A stretch of DNA of 44,596 nt from a candidate division CPR3 bacterium 4484_211 (GCA_002084955.1 MZGJ01000003.1:1-44596); one strand, 5' to 3'; shown: positions 8,581-18,992, counted from the first letter of the stretch. Numbers and translations: made by a program. Notes: generated from the letters alone by a model not told the origin.

Positions 8581-9744
8581 TTACGAAGTAGCACGGGCGG
8601 CGGAGATAACTTCCCTTTGGTAAGAAAATAAAGCCCCCAGCCCAAACAAAATAGTCGCCAAACCAATAAAGAAATTAAAAATTGGAATCAGACCTAAAAG
8701 CTGATAAACCAGCAGTCCCAAAGCCATTACCAGATAGGGGTTTAGCGACCTGTCTTTTAACAAACCCGCTAAAGAATCACCAAAGAGATAGCTTATAAAA
8801 AAATGAGTTAAGTAAATGCTCAACATCCAAAGAGCAAAAATAATTAATCCTATTGGTATACCCACCACCGAGGCCAAGAAAATAATTACCGCCACAGGCG
8901 TTAGAAAAAGCACCAAAAACCCCAACCCCAAACTCCTCCAAGGTTGAATTAAGACCGTCTCGGCCACCCTTTCCACCTGAAACCGGAAAAAATAAACCAA
9001 GATAATTCCAACCACTAGCGAAGAAACATAGGAATAAACATACCCAGCTAAACCAAAGTTCTTTAAAGAAAACCGCCATCCTTTTCTGGGCGCCGTCCCG
9101 CTTACCTTATTTAGCCCGCCTTTTATCTCGGCCGCAGAACTAATACTCTCCGACTTACCCGCCCGGTAGGTTAGGGAACCGCCAATCCTTGCCGCCGAAT
9201 CTACATTTAGAACACTCGCGCCTACATAAACCGACCGACCTACACTGCCGTCAAGCAGCAATCTACCACACCCTCCAACAACATTCCGACCCACCTCGCC
9301 AGACAAAATCCCCCAACCACCAGCAAAAATCAACCCCCCGCCGATCTTGGTATCAGAAGAAATATCAAGCTGCCCTGCGCCGGCAATAACCCCGTCGCCT
9401 ACTTCAGCCCCCGAAAGATTAACATTGCCGCCCAGCACCACCAAGTCCTGACTCACCTTACCCGTAACAGTCACCAACCCACCTGCCGCATAAACATCGC
9501 CATTTATAGTCCCTTCTATGGCAACCGAACCTCCCGCCACAAAAACATCACCGTTTACCGTGCCTCGGATGGCAACTTGAGTTGCAGCAATAAATAAATC
9601 ATCATCAACTACCTCAGCAGACCCAAGAGCAACAGGATTCTCTCTATCATAAACTACCCGCGCTTCAGCAGGGATAACAAGCACCGCCAACGCAACTACA
9701 ACAAAAATAAGAAGGGTGGAAAACAAAACAAGTCCTTTCTTCAT
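8581..9744 (-). CDS. Exported bactofilin-like (polymer-forming) beta-helix protein with C-terminal TM helices
   Basis: Internal start MKKGLVLFSTLLIFVVVALAVLVIPAEA resembles a signal peptide; G-[DN]-V repeats (VNGDVFVAGGSVAIEGTINGDVYAAGG...); C-terminal hydrophobic helices. Confidence 0.75.
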   Translation of the reverse strand: MKKGLVLFSTLLIFVVVALAVLVIPAEARVVYDRENPVALGSAEVVDDDLFIAATQVAIRGTVNGDVFVAGGSVAIEGTINGDVYAAGGLVTVTGKVSQDLVVLGGNVNLSGAEVGDGVIAGAGQLDISSDTKIGGGLIFAGGWGILSGEVGRNVVGGCGRLLLDGSVGRSVYVGASVLNVDSAARIGGSLTYRAGKSESISSAAEIKGGLNKVSGTAPRKGWRFSLKNFGLAGYVYSYVSSLVVGIILVYFFRFQVERVAETVLIQPWRSLGLGFLVLFLTPVAVIIFLASVVGIPIGLIIFALWMLSIYLTHFFISYLFGDSLAGLLKDRSLNPYLVMALGLLVYQLLGLIPIFNFFIGLATILFGLGALFSYQREVISAARATS

Positions 9745-10043
9745 CGCCTTAAAAATACCAAAGTCCTCCCCAACTGTCAATTTTATAGTGTGCGCAACTG
9801 TTTCAAAATTCGGGGCGGTAATTTTCCCCAAGATATTGAATTGGGTATTGTTCCTCATAAATACTGTTTGGCAAGATTTACTCCGCGCCGCAGAAAGCCA
9901 CAACGGTAAAGGTGTGGATAAATACATGGCCGAGACATAACTTTAAGATTCCACCGTGATAGCAGACTAAGGCAGTTGTCGGCGGTGATAGAGTTCATGT
10001 CAGGAGACAGTATTCTAAAATACGTGTTAATATATTAAAGAGG

Positions 10044-10664
10044 ATGATAGAGCCGCATTGGGAAAAAAGTCTTTGGCGCAAAGGATATCAACACGTTGCC
10101 GGAATTGACGAGGCCGGCAGAGGAGCCTTGGCCGGCCCCCTGGTGAGTGCGGCCGTTGTCTTTGACCCAACCAAGCCTATCCCAAAAGGCATTAACGATT
10201 CCAAACTTCTTTCTCCTAAAAGACGGCAAGCCCTGGCCTTACAGATCATCAAAACGGCCAAAAACTTTAGCTGGGCACAGATATCCGCTCGCCAAATTGA
10301 CCAAAAGGGTATCAGTTGGGCTACCCAAGAGGCCTTCTATCAAACCGTCCTAGACTTAGAAGAGGAGCCCGACTTCATTTTCTTAGACGCCTACCGCGCC
10401 GCAAAAATTAAAAACATAAGCCAGCAAGCCCTGATTAAAGGAGATCAAAAAATCCTCTCCGTGGCCGCCGCCTCAATTTTAGCCAAAGTATTCCGCGACT
10501 GGCTAATGGCAAAAACCTATGATGCCCTCTATCCTATCTACAACTTTAAAAAACACAAAGGATATGGGACTAAGGAGCACATAACGATTATTAAAAAAGT
10601 GGGAATCTGCCCCATTCATCGCAAAAGCTATCTTAATCCTTTGTGGCAAACTGAAGATGGATAG
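10044..10664 (+). CDS. rnhB: Ribonuclease HII
   Basis: VAGIDEAGRGALAGPLVSAAVV ... DGxx-type core, KGYGTKEH. Confidence 0.95.
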   Translation: MIEPHWEKSLWRKGYQHVAGIDEAGRGALAGPLVSAAVVFDPTKPIPKGINDSKLLSPKRRQALALQIIKTAKNFSWAQISARQIDQKGISWATQEAFYQTVLDLEEEPDFIFLDAYRAAKIKNISQQALIKGDQKILSVAAASILAKVFRDWLMAKTYDALYPIYNFKKHKGYGTKEHITIIKKVGICPIHRKSYLNPLWQTEDG

Positions 10665-10681
10665 ATACAAAACAGCCAGCC

Positions 10682-11851
10682 ATGGAAGTCATTACCGAAA
10701 CCCGCGTACCACTCTATATCTTTGCCAATAGCAGCTCCATCGAGCCCGATTGTCTGCGGCAGGCTAAAGATATCGCCAATTTAGAGCCGGCTTTTCACCA
10801 TGTGGCCCTAATGCCCGATGCCCATGTAGGCTACGGTATGCCCATTGGCGGTATCCTTGCCCTAAAAGGACATATTTGCCCCAATGCTGTCGGTGTGGAT
10901 ATCGGCTGCGGCATGGTCTTTACCCCCACTAACCTCACCGCCCGGGAAATTGCCAAAAAAGATCTAGAAAAACTTGTCCAGCAAATTATGCGCGACATTC
11001 CCACAGGATTCAACATTCACAAAAAACCCAAAACCGCTCCGCCTTTTTTACAAAACCCCAAACTGCCTTCTGTACTGGAAAAAGAAATTGACCGGGCCCT
11101 TAAATCCTTGGGAACTCTAGGCGGAGGCAATCATTTTATTGACATTCAAAAGGACCAAGAGGGAAAAATTGCCCTGATGATACACTCCGGCTCACGGCAT
11201 TTCGGCTTGTCCATTGCCAAGTACTACCATCAGAAAGCACGGGAAATATGTCAGAAAAAAAACATAGATTTGCCCACCCCCGACCTGGCTTATCTTGAAT
11301 CCGACTCCACCCTGGGGCAAGAATACATTCGCGCCATGAATCTAGCCATGCAATATGCCAAAGAAAACCGCCGCCAGTTAATGGAGGCCACTAAAAAGGC
11401 GGTTAAAGAAATATTCCCTCAGGCAAAATTCGGTCAGGAACTTAACGCCCATCATAACTACGCCGCCCTGGAAACCCACTTTGGAGAAAAAGTCTGGGTA
11501 CACCGCAAAGGAGCTATTAGAGCTGGAGAAAAGGACCCGGTGATCGTACCCGGAAGTATGACCACCCACTCATATGTAGGTGTAGGATTAGGGAATCCTG
11601 ATAGCTTCAATTCCTGTGCCCACGGCGCCGGCAGGAAACTAGGTCGCAGAGAAGCCAAACGCAGATACCGGGTTGAAGAGATTTTAAAAGATATTGAAGA
11701 ACAGGGAGTAATACTCGGGAAAATAAAAAAAGGAGACATTGCCGAGGAATCCCGCTTTTCATACAAGAATATAGAAGAAGTGATAGAAAATCAAAAAGAC
11801 CTGGCCAAAATGGAAATCCAACTTACCCCCCTAGCATCAATTATTGGCTGA
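10682..11851 (+). CDS. rtcB: RNA-splicing ligase RtcB
   Basis: MPDAHVGYGMPIGGILAL, GVDIGCGM, GTLGGGNHFIDI, HSGSRHFG, NAHHNYA, HGAGRKLGRREA. Confidence 0.95.
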   Translation: MEVITETRVPLYIFANSSSIEPDCLRQAKDIANLEPAFHHVALMPDAHVGYGMPIGGILALKGHICPNAVGVDIGCGMVFTPTNLTAREIAKKDLEKLVQQIMRDIPTGFNIHKKPKTAPPFLQNPKLPSVLEKEIDRALKSLGTLGGGNHFIDIQKDQEGKIALMIHSGSRHFGLSIAKYYHQKAREICQKKNIDLPTPDLAYLESDSTLGQEYIRAMNLAMQYAKENRRQLMEATKKAVKEIFPQAKFGQELNAHHNYAALETHFGEKVWVHRKGAIRAGEKDPVIVPGSMTTHSYVGVGLGNPDSFNSCAHGAGRKLGRREAKRRYRVEEILKDIEEQGVILGKIKKGDIAEESRFSYKNIEEVIENQKDLAKMEIQLTPLASIIG

Positions 11852-11856
11852 CACAC

Positions 11857-11902
11857 CAACCTCATGAAGTGCCGGGTACTTCACGGGTACTTCATGAGGT
11901 TG
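11857..11902. terminator. Bidirectional stem-loop between convergent rtcB and secD
   Basis: CAACCTCATGAAGT (11857-11870) pairs perfectly with ACTTCATGAGGTTG (11889-11902). Confidence 0.6.
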
Positions 11903-13229
11903 ATTTGTAGACCATCCTGATAAGAGTTCGAGTCACAACAACCCCGGTAAAAAGCCCGACCAAAATACCCAAAGCCAGCGTGGCCGCAAATCCACGTACC
12001 ATACCAGAAATATTTAAAAAGGACCATTCCAACGGATTAAAGAGAACAAAACAGGTAATTAAAGTACACACGTTGGCATCACGAATAGAATCCCAGGCCC
12101 GACCAAAAGCCAACTCCAGGCCCAGCTTCCTATCCTTGCCGCTCCGCATCTCTTCCTTAAATCTTTCAAAAATTAAAATATTGGCATCCACCGCCATCCC
12201 AATAGACAACAGAAAACCCGTTATCCCGGCAAAAGTTAGAGTCACCGGAATCAGACGGTAAAGAGCCAGAGTTACCAAACCATAGATAATCAACCCGATA
12301 TCGGCCAAAAGACCTAAAACTCCGTAATACAACCACATAAATAAAGCTACCATGGCTAATCCCACCAGCCCGGCCCGAATTCCCCTACCCACCGTCTCAG
12401 CACCCAGAGTTGCCCCAATCTGCTTTTGACCTAAAATAGAAATTGGTGCCGGCAGCGCCCCGGCATTTAACTGAATAGCCAGCCTCTTGGCATCATCCAG
12501 AGTAAAGTCGCCTGAAATCACCCCGCTACTTTCAATTACCGACCGAACCGTGGCAATACTTAGGGGCTGATCATCCAAAAAGAAGCCGATGGGCTTTTCC
12601 AAATTCCGTTCAGTAATTTCCTTAGATTTTTTCGCTCCTTCGGCGGTAAACTCAAGTTTAACCTGCGGCTTGCCGCTCTGCGGGTCAAAAACCACTGAGG
12701 CCCGTTTTAGATCCCTACCGGTAAGCCCGGTTTTAATAAATTTGTATTCCTCCGGACCAGCTTTGGGATCCTTTTCCCGCACATCCAACTGAGCAGTTTG
12801 ACCAATTAATTCCAAAGCCTGCTGCGAATCGGCTACTCCAGGCAGTTCCACCACAATCCGATAACTATCCAAAGTCTTCGAGGAATAAACATTAGCTTCA
12901 GAAACCCCGAAGAGATTCACCCGGCGCTCAATTGCCTGCCGCGCCGCCTCCAAAGCCTCATCCCGCAAACTCTCTTCAATAGTACTCATGTCAGCCTCCA
13001 AGACAACCTGAAGGCCGCCCTGCAAATCCAGTCCCCGCCGCAAAGAAATGTCACGATATAAATGGAAACCGAAAACACGGAAATCTAACAGGTCCCCGCC
13101 AATAGATCGGTCTATTTTAAAAGATCGAAATTTAAACTTAACAGGAATATGGGGAAGATCAACAAAAATAGCCAGCAGGGTAATCAGCAGAATTAAAAAA
13201 AATGTAAAACGTAAAGTCCTGGACGACAT
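11892..13229 (-). CDS. secD: Protein translocase subunit SecD
   Basis: RRGLDLQGGLQVVLEAD, VELPGVADSQQALELIG, GMAVDANILIFERFKEEMR. Confidence 0.95.
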   Translation of the reverse strand: MSSRTLRFTFFLILLITLLAIFVDLPHIPVKFKFRSFKIDRSIGGDLLDFRVFGFHLYRDISLRRGLDLQGGLQVVLEADMSTIEESLRDEALEAARQAIERRVNLFGVSEANVYSSKTLDSYRIVVELPGVADSQQALELIGQTAQLDVREKDPKAGPEEYKFIKTGLTGRDLKRASVVFDPQSGKPQVKLEFTAEGAKKSKEITERNLEKPIGFFLDDQPLSIATVRSVIESSGVISGDFTLDDAKRLAIQLNAGALPAPISILGQKQIGATLGAETVGRGIRAGLVGLAMVALFMWLYYGVLGLLADIGLIIYGLVTLALYRLIPVTLTFAGITGFLLSIGMAVDANILIFERFKEEMRSGKDRKLGLELAFGRAWDSIRDANVCTLITCFVLFNPLEWSFLNISGMVRGFAATLALGILVGLFTGVVVTRTLIRMVYKSTS

Positions 13230-13235
13230 GAAGCT

Positions 13236-13634
13236 TTATCTCTTGGAAAACTGCGGGGCCCGTCTAGCCTTCTTTAAGCCATATTTCTTTCTCTCTTTTA
13301 TGCGGGAATCACGAGTTAACAGCCCCGCCGGTTTTAACTTCTTGCGCCATTCAGAATTCAGCTTCTCCAGAGCCCGGGCAATAGCATGCCGGCAAGCCTG
13401 CAACTGCCCCCTCCTGCCCCCGCCCGCCACTCTCAGAGAAATATCAAACTCCTTTGCCTGACAGCCGACTACCTCAAACGGCTCCATTAGCGTTGGCCAG
13501 TCATCTTTATTAGAAAAATACTCACCGTAAGGAACGCCATTAACCACAAATTCTCCCTTACCTTTACTCAGGATTATCCTTGCCCTGGCATTTTTTCTCC
13601 CTCCCGAAGTCCAAATGGATTTATCGTTGGTCAT
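13236..13634 (-). CDS. rpsI: 30S ribosomal protein S9
   Basis: C-terminal DSRIKERKKYGLKKARRAPQFSKR; start placed at internal MTNDKSIWTSGGRKNARARI (ORF 13236..13694). Confidence 0.95.
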   Translation of the reverse strand: MTNDKSIWTSGGRKNARARIILSKGKGEFVVNGVPYGEYFSNKDDWPTLMEPFEVVGCQAKEFDISLRVAGGGRRGQLQACRHAIARALEKLNSEWRKKLKPAGLLTRDSRIKERKKYGLKKARRAPQFSKR

Positions 13635-13771
13635 AATTAATCCCTTTCCAGAGCTACCTAGTGAAGCCCCATAAAATTGATTTATATCTACCACTCAAAA
13701 CTTGCTATTTAAAAACATTTAACCCCAAAAGGCCACCTGCCCCTACCAACAAAAATTTGAAGAAACTCCAA

Positions 13772-14200
13772 CTATATCTCCATCTCCTTCAATTTTTTAC
13801 CTCGATGGTCATACTTTTCCCCAGCATAGACAAAAAGCTTTTTCATTACCTGTCGGGACAAACGATTCTTGGGCAGCATGCCTTTTACCGCATGAGTAAT
13901 TAAATACTCCGGTTTTTGGGCGCGCATCTTAGCCGCCGGCACCTCCTTTAATCCACCGGGGTAGCCACTGTGCCGATAGTAAATCTTTTTCTCCTCCTTA
14001 TTCCCGGTCAACTTAACCTTGGCGGCGTTATAAACAATTACATAGTCACCCATGTCCCACTGGGGACTAAAATAGGCTCGGTGTTTGCCGCGAAGGATGC
14101 TGGCAACACGGGTAGCCAGCCGGCCAAGAACCACTCCATCAGCGTTAATCAAAAAACACTCCCGTCTAATCTCGTTGGGCTTGATAGTTTTATTAAACAT
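13772..14200 (-). CDS. rplM: 50S ribosomal protein L13
   Basis: DGVVLGRLATRVASILRGKHRAYFSP...GDYVIVYNAAKVKLTGNK. Confidence 0.95.
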   Translation of the reverse strand: MFNKTIKPNEIRRECFLINADGVVLGRLATRVASILRGKHRAYFSPQWDMGDYVIVYNAAKVKLTGNKEEKKIYYRHSGYPGGLKEVPAAKMRAQKPEYLITHAVKGMLPKNRLSRQVMKKLFVYAGEKYDHRGKKLKEMEI

Positions 14201-14343
14201 AGGGTAAAAATCTTATCATTAACCAACAAAAACTAGTCATTGACCATCTTCCTCTTTCTGATTTGTATCAACAACCTGCCGTAGCAACCCTCTCTTCAAC
14301 TCCCGGCCCCAAAATCCCCTAAGCAGATCACCACCCAAGCTCA

Positions 14344-14718
14344 CTACTCGTCTTTTACAAACTTTATTATTGCCGTCTCCACTCCATCACCTCTTCTGGG
14401 CCCCAGTTTTAAGATACGCGTGTACCCTCCCGGCCTTTCCTTAAACCGCGGGCCAATTTCCTTTACCAGCTTTTTAATTATATTGGGGTAGGGGAAACTT
14501 GATCGTAATTTAAGAAGATCACTCCGTTGACCACGTTTAGCTTTGGTAACAACCTTCTCTACAAAAGGACGCAGTGCTTTAGCCTTGGCGAGAGTGGTTT
14601 TTATCTCTTCATGCAGAATTAATTGTCGAGCTAAATTCTTAAACAGTGCCCGGCGATGCTTCAAATCACGACCCAGCTTCTTCCCCTTTTTTCGCTTAAT
14701 CATTTCACCAAAATTCAC
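14344..14718 (-). CDS. rplQ: 50S ribosomal protein L17
   Basis: KKLGRDLKHRRALFKNLARQLILHEEIKTTLAKAKALRP; GGYTRILKLGPRRGD. Confidence 0.95.
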   Translation of the reverse strand: MNFGEMIKRKKGKKLGRDLKHRRALFKNLARQLILHEEIKTTLAKAKALRPFVEKVVTKAKRGQRSDLLKLRSSFPYPNIIKKLVKEIGPRFKERPGGYTRILKLGPRRGDGVETAIIKFVKDE

Positions 14719-14769
14719 CGATGCAGAAACATCGGAATCAATCAGATTAAGTCACACACTTAAAACTCC

Positions 14770-15699
14770 TCAGGCAGAACGGTCTTCACCCTGCAAAAAC
14801 TGGCCCAAGGTCTGCGTCAAAAGTTCCACACTCTTGGGACCAACATTTTTAACCTTCTTTAACTTCTCAAGCCCAGCCTTCTTAACATCCTCTATCGTCT
14901 GAATTCCCGCCTCCCGTAAGGCATTCGTTAAACGAGTTGGCAAATTAAATTCTTCTAAATAAACCGGGCGAGGAGGTTTTTGAGGTATTACCCTCTTTTC
15001 TACTTGGTCTTCATGCCAAACCTCACGCACCTCAATATCTCCCTTCAATAAAGCAAAGTGCTCCTCCAAAACGCCGGAGGCCTCCTTTAGAGCCTCCAGG
15101 GCAGTTATAGAACCATCCGTCTTAATGTCAAAAACGATCTGATCCAATCCGGTAACACGGCCAACACGCGCCGGCTCTACCCGATAGGCCACAGTCTTCA
15201 CCGGGCTAAAGTCGGCATCAACCAAGATCAGGCCAACCTTTGACTTTTGCTGATCAACCAAATGGTATCCTCGACCAAACTCCACCTTCAATTCCATTTT
15301 TAGGCGTGATTTTTTGTCCGCCAGATGAGCAAGAACCATATCCTTATTTAAGACCTCAATCCCCGTGGGACATTTTAAATCACCCGCCTTAACTTCACCG
15401 GGGCCCGTTGCGTCCAGAGTAACAATTAACGGCTTGGCAACTTCCATCTTAAAGATAATCTTTTTGATATTAAGAACAAGTTCAATAACATCCTCTCTAA
15501 GACCCGGAACTGTACTAAACTCATGGGGAACCCCATCAATAATCACCTCGGTCACCGCCGCTCCCGGAAGATAAGAAAGCAGAGTCCGCCTTAGACCGTT
15601 TCCAATGGTGTGTCCTAATCCACGCTCAAAAGGCCCCACCACCAAAACCTCCCTGTCTTCTTCTTTCTTTATTTGTATTTTTGGTTCAAATCGCAACAC
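14770..15699 (-). CDS. rpoA: DNA-directed RNA polymerase alpha subunit
   Basis: GHTIGNGLRRTLLSYLPGAAVT; alpha-CTD LPTRLTNALREAGIQTIEDV. Confidence 0.97.
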   Translation of the reverse strand: MLRFEPKIQIKKEEDREVLVVGPFERGLGHTIGNGLRRTLLSYLPGAAVTEVIIDGVPHEFSTVPGLREDVIELVLNIKKIIFKMEVAKPLIVTLDATGPGEVKAGDLKCPTGIEVLNKDMVLAHLADKKSRLKMELKVEFGRGYHLVDQQKSKVGLILVDADFSPVKTVAYRVEPARVGRVTGLDQIVFDIKTDGSITALEALKEASGVLEEHFALLKGDIEVREVWHEDQVEKRVIPQKPPRPVYLEEFNLPTRLTNALREAGIQTIEDVKKAGLEKLKKVKNVGPKSVELLTQTLGQFLQGEDRSA

Positions 15700-15747
15700 G
15701 TAAACTTCAGTAAATAAAACTATGTCCTCCCCAAAAGCATCATTCCC

Positions 15748-16374
15748 TTACCTAGAATAGTACTCCACAATCAGGCTTACATCAAAATTCCCTTCCAGCT
15801 CTTCTTCCTCAGGCAGCCTTTTCACTTTTCCCACCAGGCCTTTCCTCTCAAGCCACTTGGGAACAGCTTCATTGGGGATTTGGTCCCGGGCCTCTTGAAC
15901 TGCAGACAGCCCCTGCGCCTTTGCACTTAAACTCACCACCTGACCCTGCTTTATATTATATGAGGGAATGTCAACTTTACGCCCATCAACTAATACATGC
16001 CCGTGGCGAATCAGCTGTCGAGACTGATTTTTAGACCAACAGAACCCCAATTTATGCACCACATTATCCAAGCGAGTCTCCAAGAGACGCAAAAGCACCG
16101 TGCCGACATCATCCCCGCTCTTCTCAGCTTTTCTAAGATATCGCCTAAATTGTGCCTCAAGGACGCCATAATACCTCTTAAGCCTCTGCTTCTCTCTTAA
16201 ACGAACCCCATAATCCGATAAGCGAGACGGCCTTCTCTTTGGCCGTTCACCCGGAGGAACCGCCCCCTTTCTCTCAATAGGACACTTGGTAGTCGAACAT
16301 CTTTTACCCTTAAGGTAAAGTTTTTGACCCTCGCGTCGACATAATTTGCATTTTGCGTCAGTATATCTTGCCAT
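15748..16374 (-). CDS. rpsD: 30S ribosomal protein S4 (zinc-binding N-terminus)
   Basis: MARYTDAKCKLCRREGQKLYLKG...; start refined from ORF 15748..16407. Confidence 0.95.
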   Translation of the reverse strand: MARYTDAKCKLCRREGQKLYLKGKRCSTTKCPIERKGAVPPGERPKRRPSRLSDYGVRLREKQRLKRYYGVLEAQFRRYLRKAEKSGDDVGTVLLRLLETRLDNVVHKLGFCWSKNQSRQLIRHGHVLVDGRKVDIPSYNIKQGQVVSLSAKAQGLSAVQEARDQIPNEAVPKWLERKGLVGKVKRLPEEEELEGNFDVSLIVEYYSR

Positions 16375-16376
16375 AC

Positions 16377-16784
16377 TCACACCCTCCTTTTCTTCTTCGG
16401 CCGGCACCCATCATGCGGAATCGGCGTTACATCAGAAATGGAATGAATTCTTAGCCCTGCTGATTTAAGCGCTCTTACCGCCGCCTCCCGACCAAATCCA
16501 GGGCCTTTAATAAGGACATCTACTTTTTTTACCCCCTTCTGCAACGCTTCCCGCGCCACCTTTTCAGCCGCCACCGTCGCCGCATAGGGAGTAGACTTCC
16601 TAGTTCCCCTAAAACCTGCCGTACCCGCACTACCCCAAACAATAGTGTTTCCACCCCAATCGGTGACCGTCACCAATGTATTATTAAAACTGGCATAAAC
16701 ATGCACCTGCGCCCGGTCGGGGACTTCCATCCTTGCCTTCTTCTTTCTGCTTTTTCTTGTTTTATCTCTAGCTTTGGCAACCAT
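16377..16784 (-). CDS. rpsK: 30S ribosomal protein S11
   Basis: [28 protein letters not shown]...[12 protein letters not shown]. Confidence 0.97.
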   Translation of the reverse strand: MVAKARDKTRKSRKKKARMEVPDRAQVHVYASFNNTLVTVTDWGGNTIVWGSAGTAGFRGTRKSTPYAATVAAEKVAREALQKGVKKVDVLIKGPGFGREAAVRALKSAGLRIHSISDVTPIPHDGCRPKKKRRV

Positions 16785-16800
16785 AGATTATCTACAAAAA

Positions 16801-17199
16801 CTATGTCTTAGCCCGTGCCGCCTTCTTCTTAGCACTCAAACCTCCCACCGCCACCTTCTTGCGTCCTTTTCTAGTTCGCGCATTATGTCGAGTTCTCTGA
16901 CCTCGCACCGGGAGAGATCTTCTATGCCTAATCCCCCGATAAGCCCCAATCGCCTGCAACCTGCGAATATCGTCACGTATGCGCCTTCGCAACTCACCTT
17001 CCACCTTATAATTAGCCTCAATAACCTGATTTAAGCGGGCCAAATCCTGACTGGTTAGATCCTTTACCCTTAGTTCTGGATCAACACGCGCCTGCTTAAC
17101 AATCTTTTTGGCCGAAGACAGACTAACACCATAAATGTAGGTTAAGGCGTATTCAACTTTTTTACCATCGGGTATTTCCACCCCTACCAATCTGGCCAT
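16801..17199 (-). CDS. rpsM: 30S ribosomal protein S13
   Basis: MARLVGVEIPDGKKVEYALTYIYGVS...RGIRHRRSLPVRGQRTRHNARTRKG. Confidence 0.97.
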   Translation of the reverse strand: MARLVGVEIPDGKKVEYALTYIYGVSLSSAKKIVKQARVDPELRVKDLTSQDLARLNQVIEANYKVEGELRRRIRDDIRRLQAIGAYRGIRHRRSLPVRGQRTRHNARTRKGRKKVAVGGLSAKKKAARAKT

Positions 17200-17220
17200 G
17201 GAAGAACAAATGTTTTTTCT

Positions 17221-17334
17221 CTATCCCTGCCTCTGTTTATGTCGAGGATTTTCACAGATCACCCGCACCACTCCCTTACGGCGGACAATCTTGCATTTGG
17301 CACATCTTCTTTTCACCGACGGACTAACTTTCAT
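17221..17334 (-). CDS. rpmJ: 50S ribosomal protein L36 (37 aa; missing from the ORF track)
   Basis: Reverse-strand translation [37 protein letters not shown]; located between rpsM and infA. Confidence 0.95.
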   Translation of the reverse strand: MKVSPSVKRRCAKCKIVRRKGVVRVICENPRHKQRQG

Positions 17335-17336
17335 GG

Positions 17337-17558
17337 TTACTTATATCTATACACAATCCTCCCCCGACTTAAATCATAGGGAGACTGCTCAACTTTTACC
17401 CGATCGCCAACCAAAATACGAATCTTATACAATCTTATTTTACCTGATATGTGAGCCAAGACCTCCTCTCCAGAATCCAGCCTCACTCGAAACTGGGCCC
17501 CGGGCAGGCTCTCAACAACCTCGCCCATCTGTTCAATTTTCTTTCTCCGATCAACCAT
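17337..17558 (-). CDS. infA: Translation initiation factor IF-1
   Basis: [62 protein letters not shown]. Confidence 0.97.
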   Translation of the reverse strand: MVDRRKKIEQMGEVVESLPGAQFRVRLDSGEEVLAHISGKIRLYKIRILVGDRVKVEQSPYDLSRGRIVYRYK

Positions 17559-17661
17559 TCAAAAATAAATACCGTGCTATTATAGCAAACCAACCTAAAT
17601 GTCTCAAATATAAAATCGAAATCGACCGGCGCGGCGGGAAAATTTCAATTTTCTGGCAAGC

Positions 17662-18429
17662 TTAAGATCCAGTTTTAGCGGTTAAAATCAGCGGCGATTC
17701 TTTACCGACAATCACGGTTTCTTCAAAATGAGCCGACAGTTGACCGTCAGCTGTAACCGCTGTCCAGCCATCCTCTAAAATCCTCAACCCACTTTCCCCC
17801 TGAACATACATCACCTCAACCGCCAACCCCATACCCGCCCTTAAAACTTCTCCCGAACCCTTCTCGCCAAAACAGGGAATTTCCGGCGGCTGGTGAAGCT
17901 CCCTACCCACGCCATGTCCCGTATACATCCGCACGACATGATAACCAGCACCTTCCACAACCGACTGAATGGCAAAAGAAATATCACCCACGTGCCTGCC
18001 TTCTATACATTGATTAATGGCCTTCATCAGCGCCACCTTTCCGACATTTAAAAACAAATCCGCCCCCATCCCAGTTTTCCCAATAGGAAAAGTTACCGCA
18101 GTATCACTGTAGTAGCCCTGCCAAACAGCACCCAAATCCACAGTTAAAAGATCACCCTCACGCAGCTGCCGGTCACCGGGAATAGCATGGACAAGCTCTT
18201 CATTAAGGCAGGTTATGATTGAAGCTGGATATCCGCGATAATTCTTAAAAGCCGGCTTTGCGGATTCGCGTAAAATAAACTCCTCACCCCGCTCATCCAG
18301 CTCCCGGGTGGTTACACCTGGTACCGCCCATTTTCTTAACCACCCCTTAAGCTCGGCGGCAATTTCCCCCGAGCGCTTCATTTTTTCAATTGCCTTTTTA
18401 TCAAGAATTGGAATTCGTGAGGTCATCAC
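17662..18429 (-). CDS. map: Methionine aminopeptidase
   Basis: HAIPGDRQLREGDLLTVDLGAVWQGYYSDTAVTF; TGHGVGRELHQPPEIP. Confidence 0.95.
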   Translation of the reverse strand: MMTSRIPILDKKAIEKMKRSGEIAAELKGWLRKWAVPGVTTRELDERGEEFILRESAKPAFKNYRGYPASIITCLNEELVHAIPGDRQLREGDLLTVDLGAVWQGYYSDTAVTFPIGKTGMGADLFLNVGKVALMKAINQCIEGRHVGDISFAIQSVVEGAGYHVVRMYTGHGVGRELHQPPEIPCFGEKGSGEVLRAGMGLAVEVMYVQGESGLRILEDGWTAVTADGQLSAHFEETVIVGKESPLILTAKTGS

Positions 18430-18992
18430 CGCCTGGCGATCTTTTCCATAATCTCGCCGTGTATCTCCTCCACACTTTTGCTGCCATCTATTTCCAATAA
18501 AAGCCCCTTGCCGCGATAGTAATCCAAGATCGGCCCCGTTGACCGGTGGTATTCCCGAAGCCTTTTTTTAATAGTCTCTATAACGTCATCAGGCCGATTC
18601 TCAGTTTCCCCGCGATGCAAAAGCCTTTTAATACATTCTTTATCGTCCACTTTCACAAAGAAAACCATATCCAAAGAAGAGTCAATTTCCTCCAAGATGC
18701 TGTCCAGTTCTCGCGCCTGATTTAAATTTCTCGGCAACCCGTCACAGACAAATCCGCGATTTTTTGCAGCCGCCGCTAATTTTTCCCTGGTAATCTCCAG
18801 AATTGTCCCATCATCAACCAACTTGCCTTCCAAATACAACTTCTTCAGCCGGCGGCCCAGAGGCGTTGGTTTCTTCATTAGTCTACGAATCTCAGCACCT
18901 GTCTGGATAAGCACCAAGCCTAACTCTTCGGCAAGAAATCTTCCCTGCGTTGATTTTCCAGAACCCGGAGGTCCCATAACAACAATGTTCAT
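18426..18992 (-). CDS. adk: Adenylate kinase
   Basis: MNIVVMGPPGSGKSTQGRFLAEELG; FVCDGLPRNLNQARELD. Confidence 0.93.
   Translation of the reverse strand: MNIVVMGPPGSGKSTQGRFLAEELGLVLIQTGAEIRRLMKKPTPLGRRLKKLYLEGKLVDDGTILEITREKLAAAAKNRGFVCDGLPRNLNQARELDSILEEIDSSLDMVFFVKVDDKECIKRLLHRGETENRPDDVIETIKKRLREYHRSTGPILDYYRGKGLLLEIDGSKSVEEIHGEIMEKIARR

Noticed and set aside
17198-17665. 155-aa plus-strand ORF opposite rpmJ/infA
   Set aside because: Antisense to recognisable L36 and IF-1 genes.
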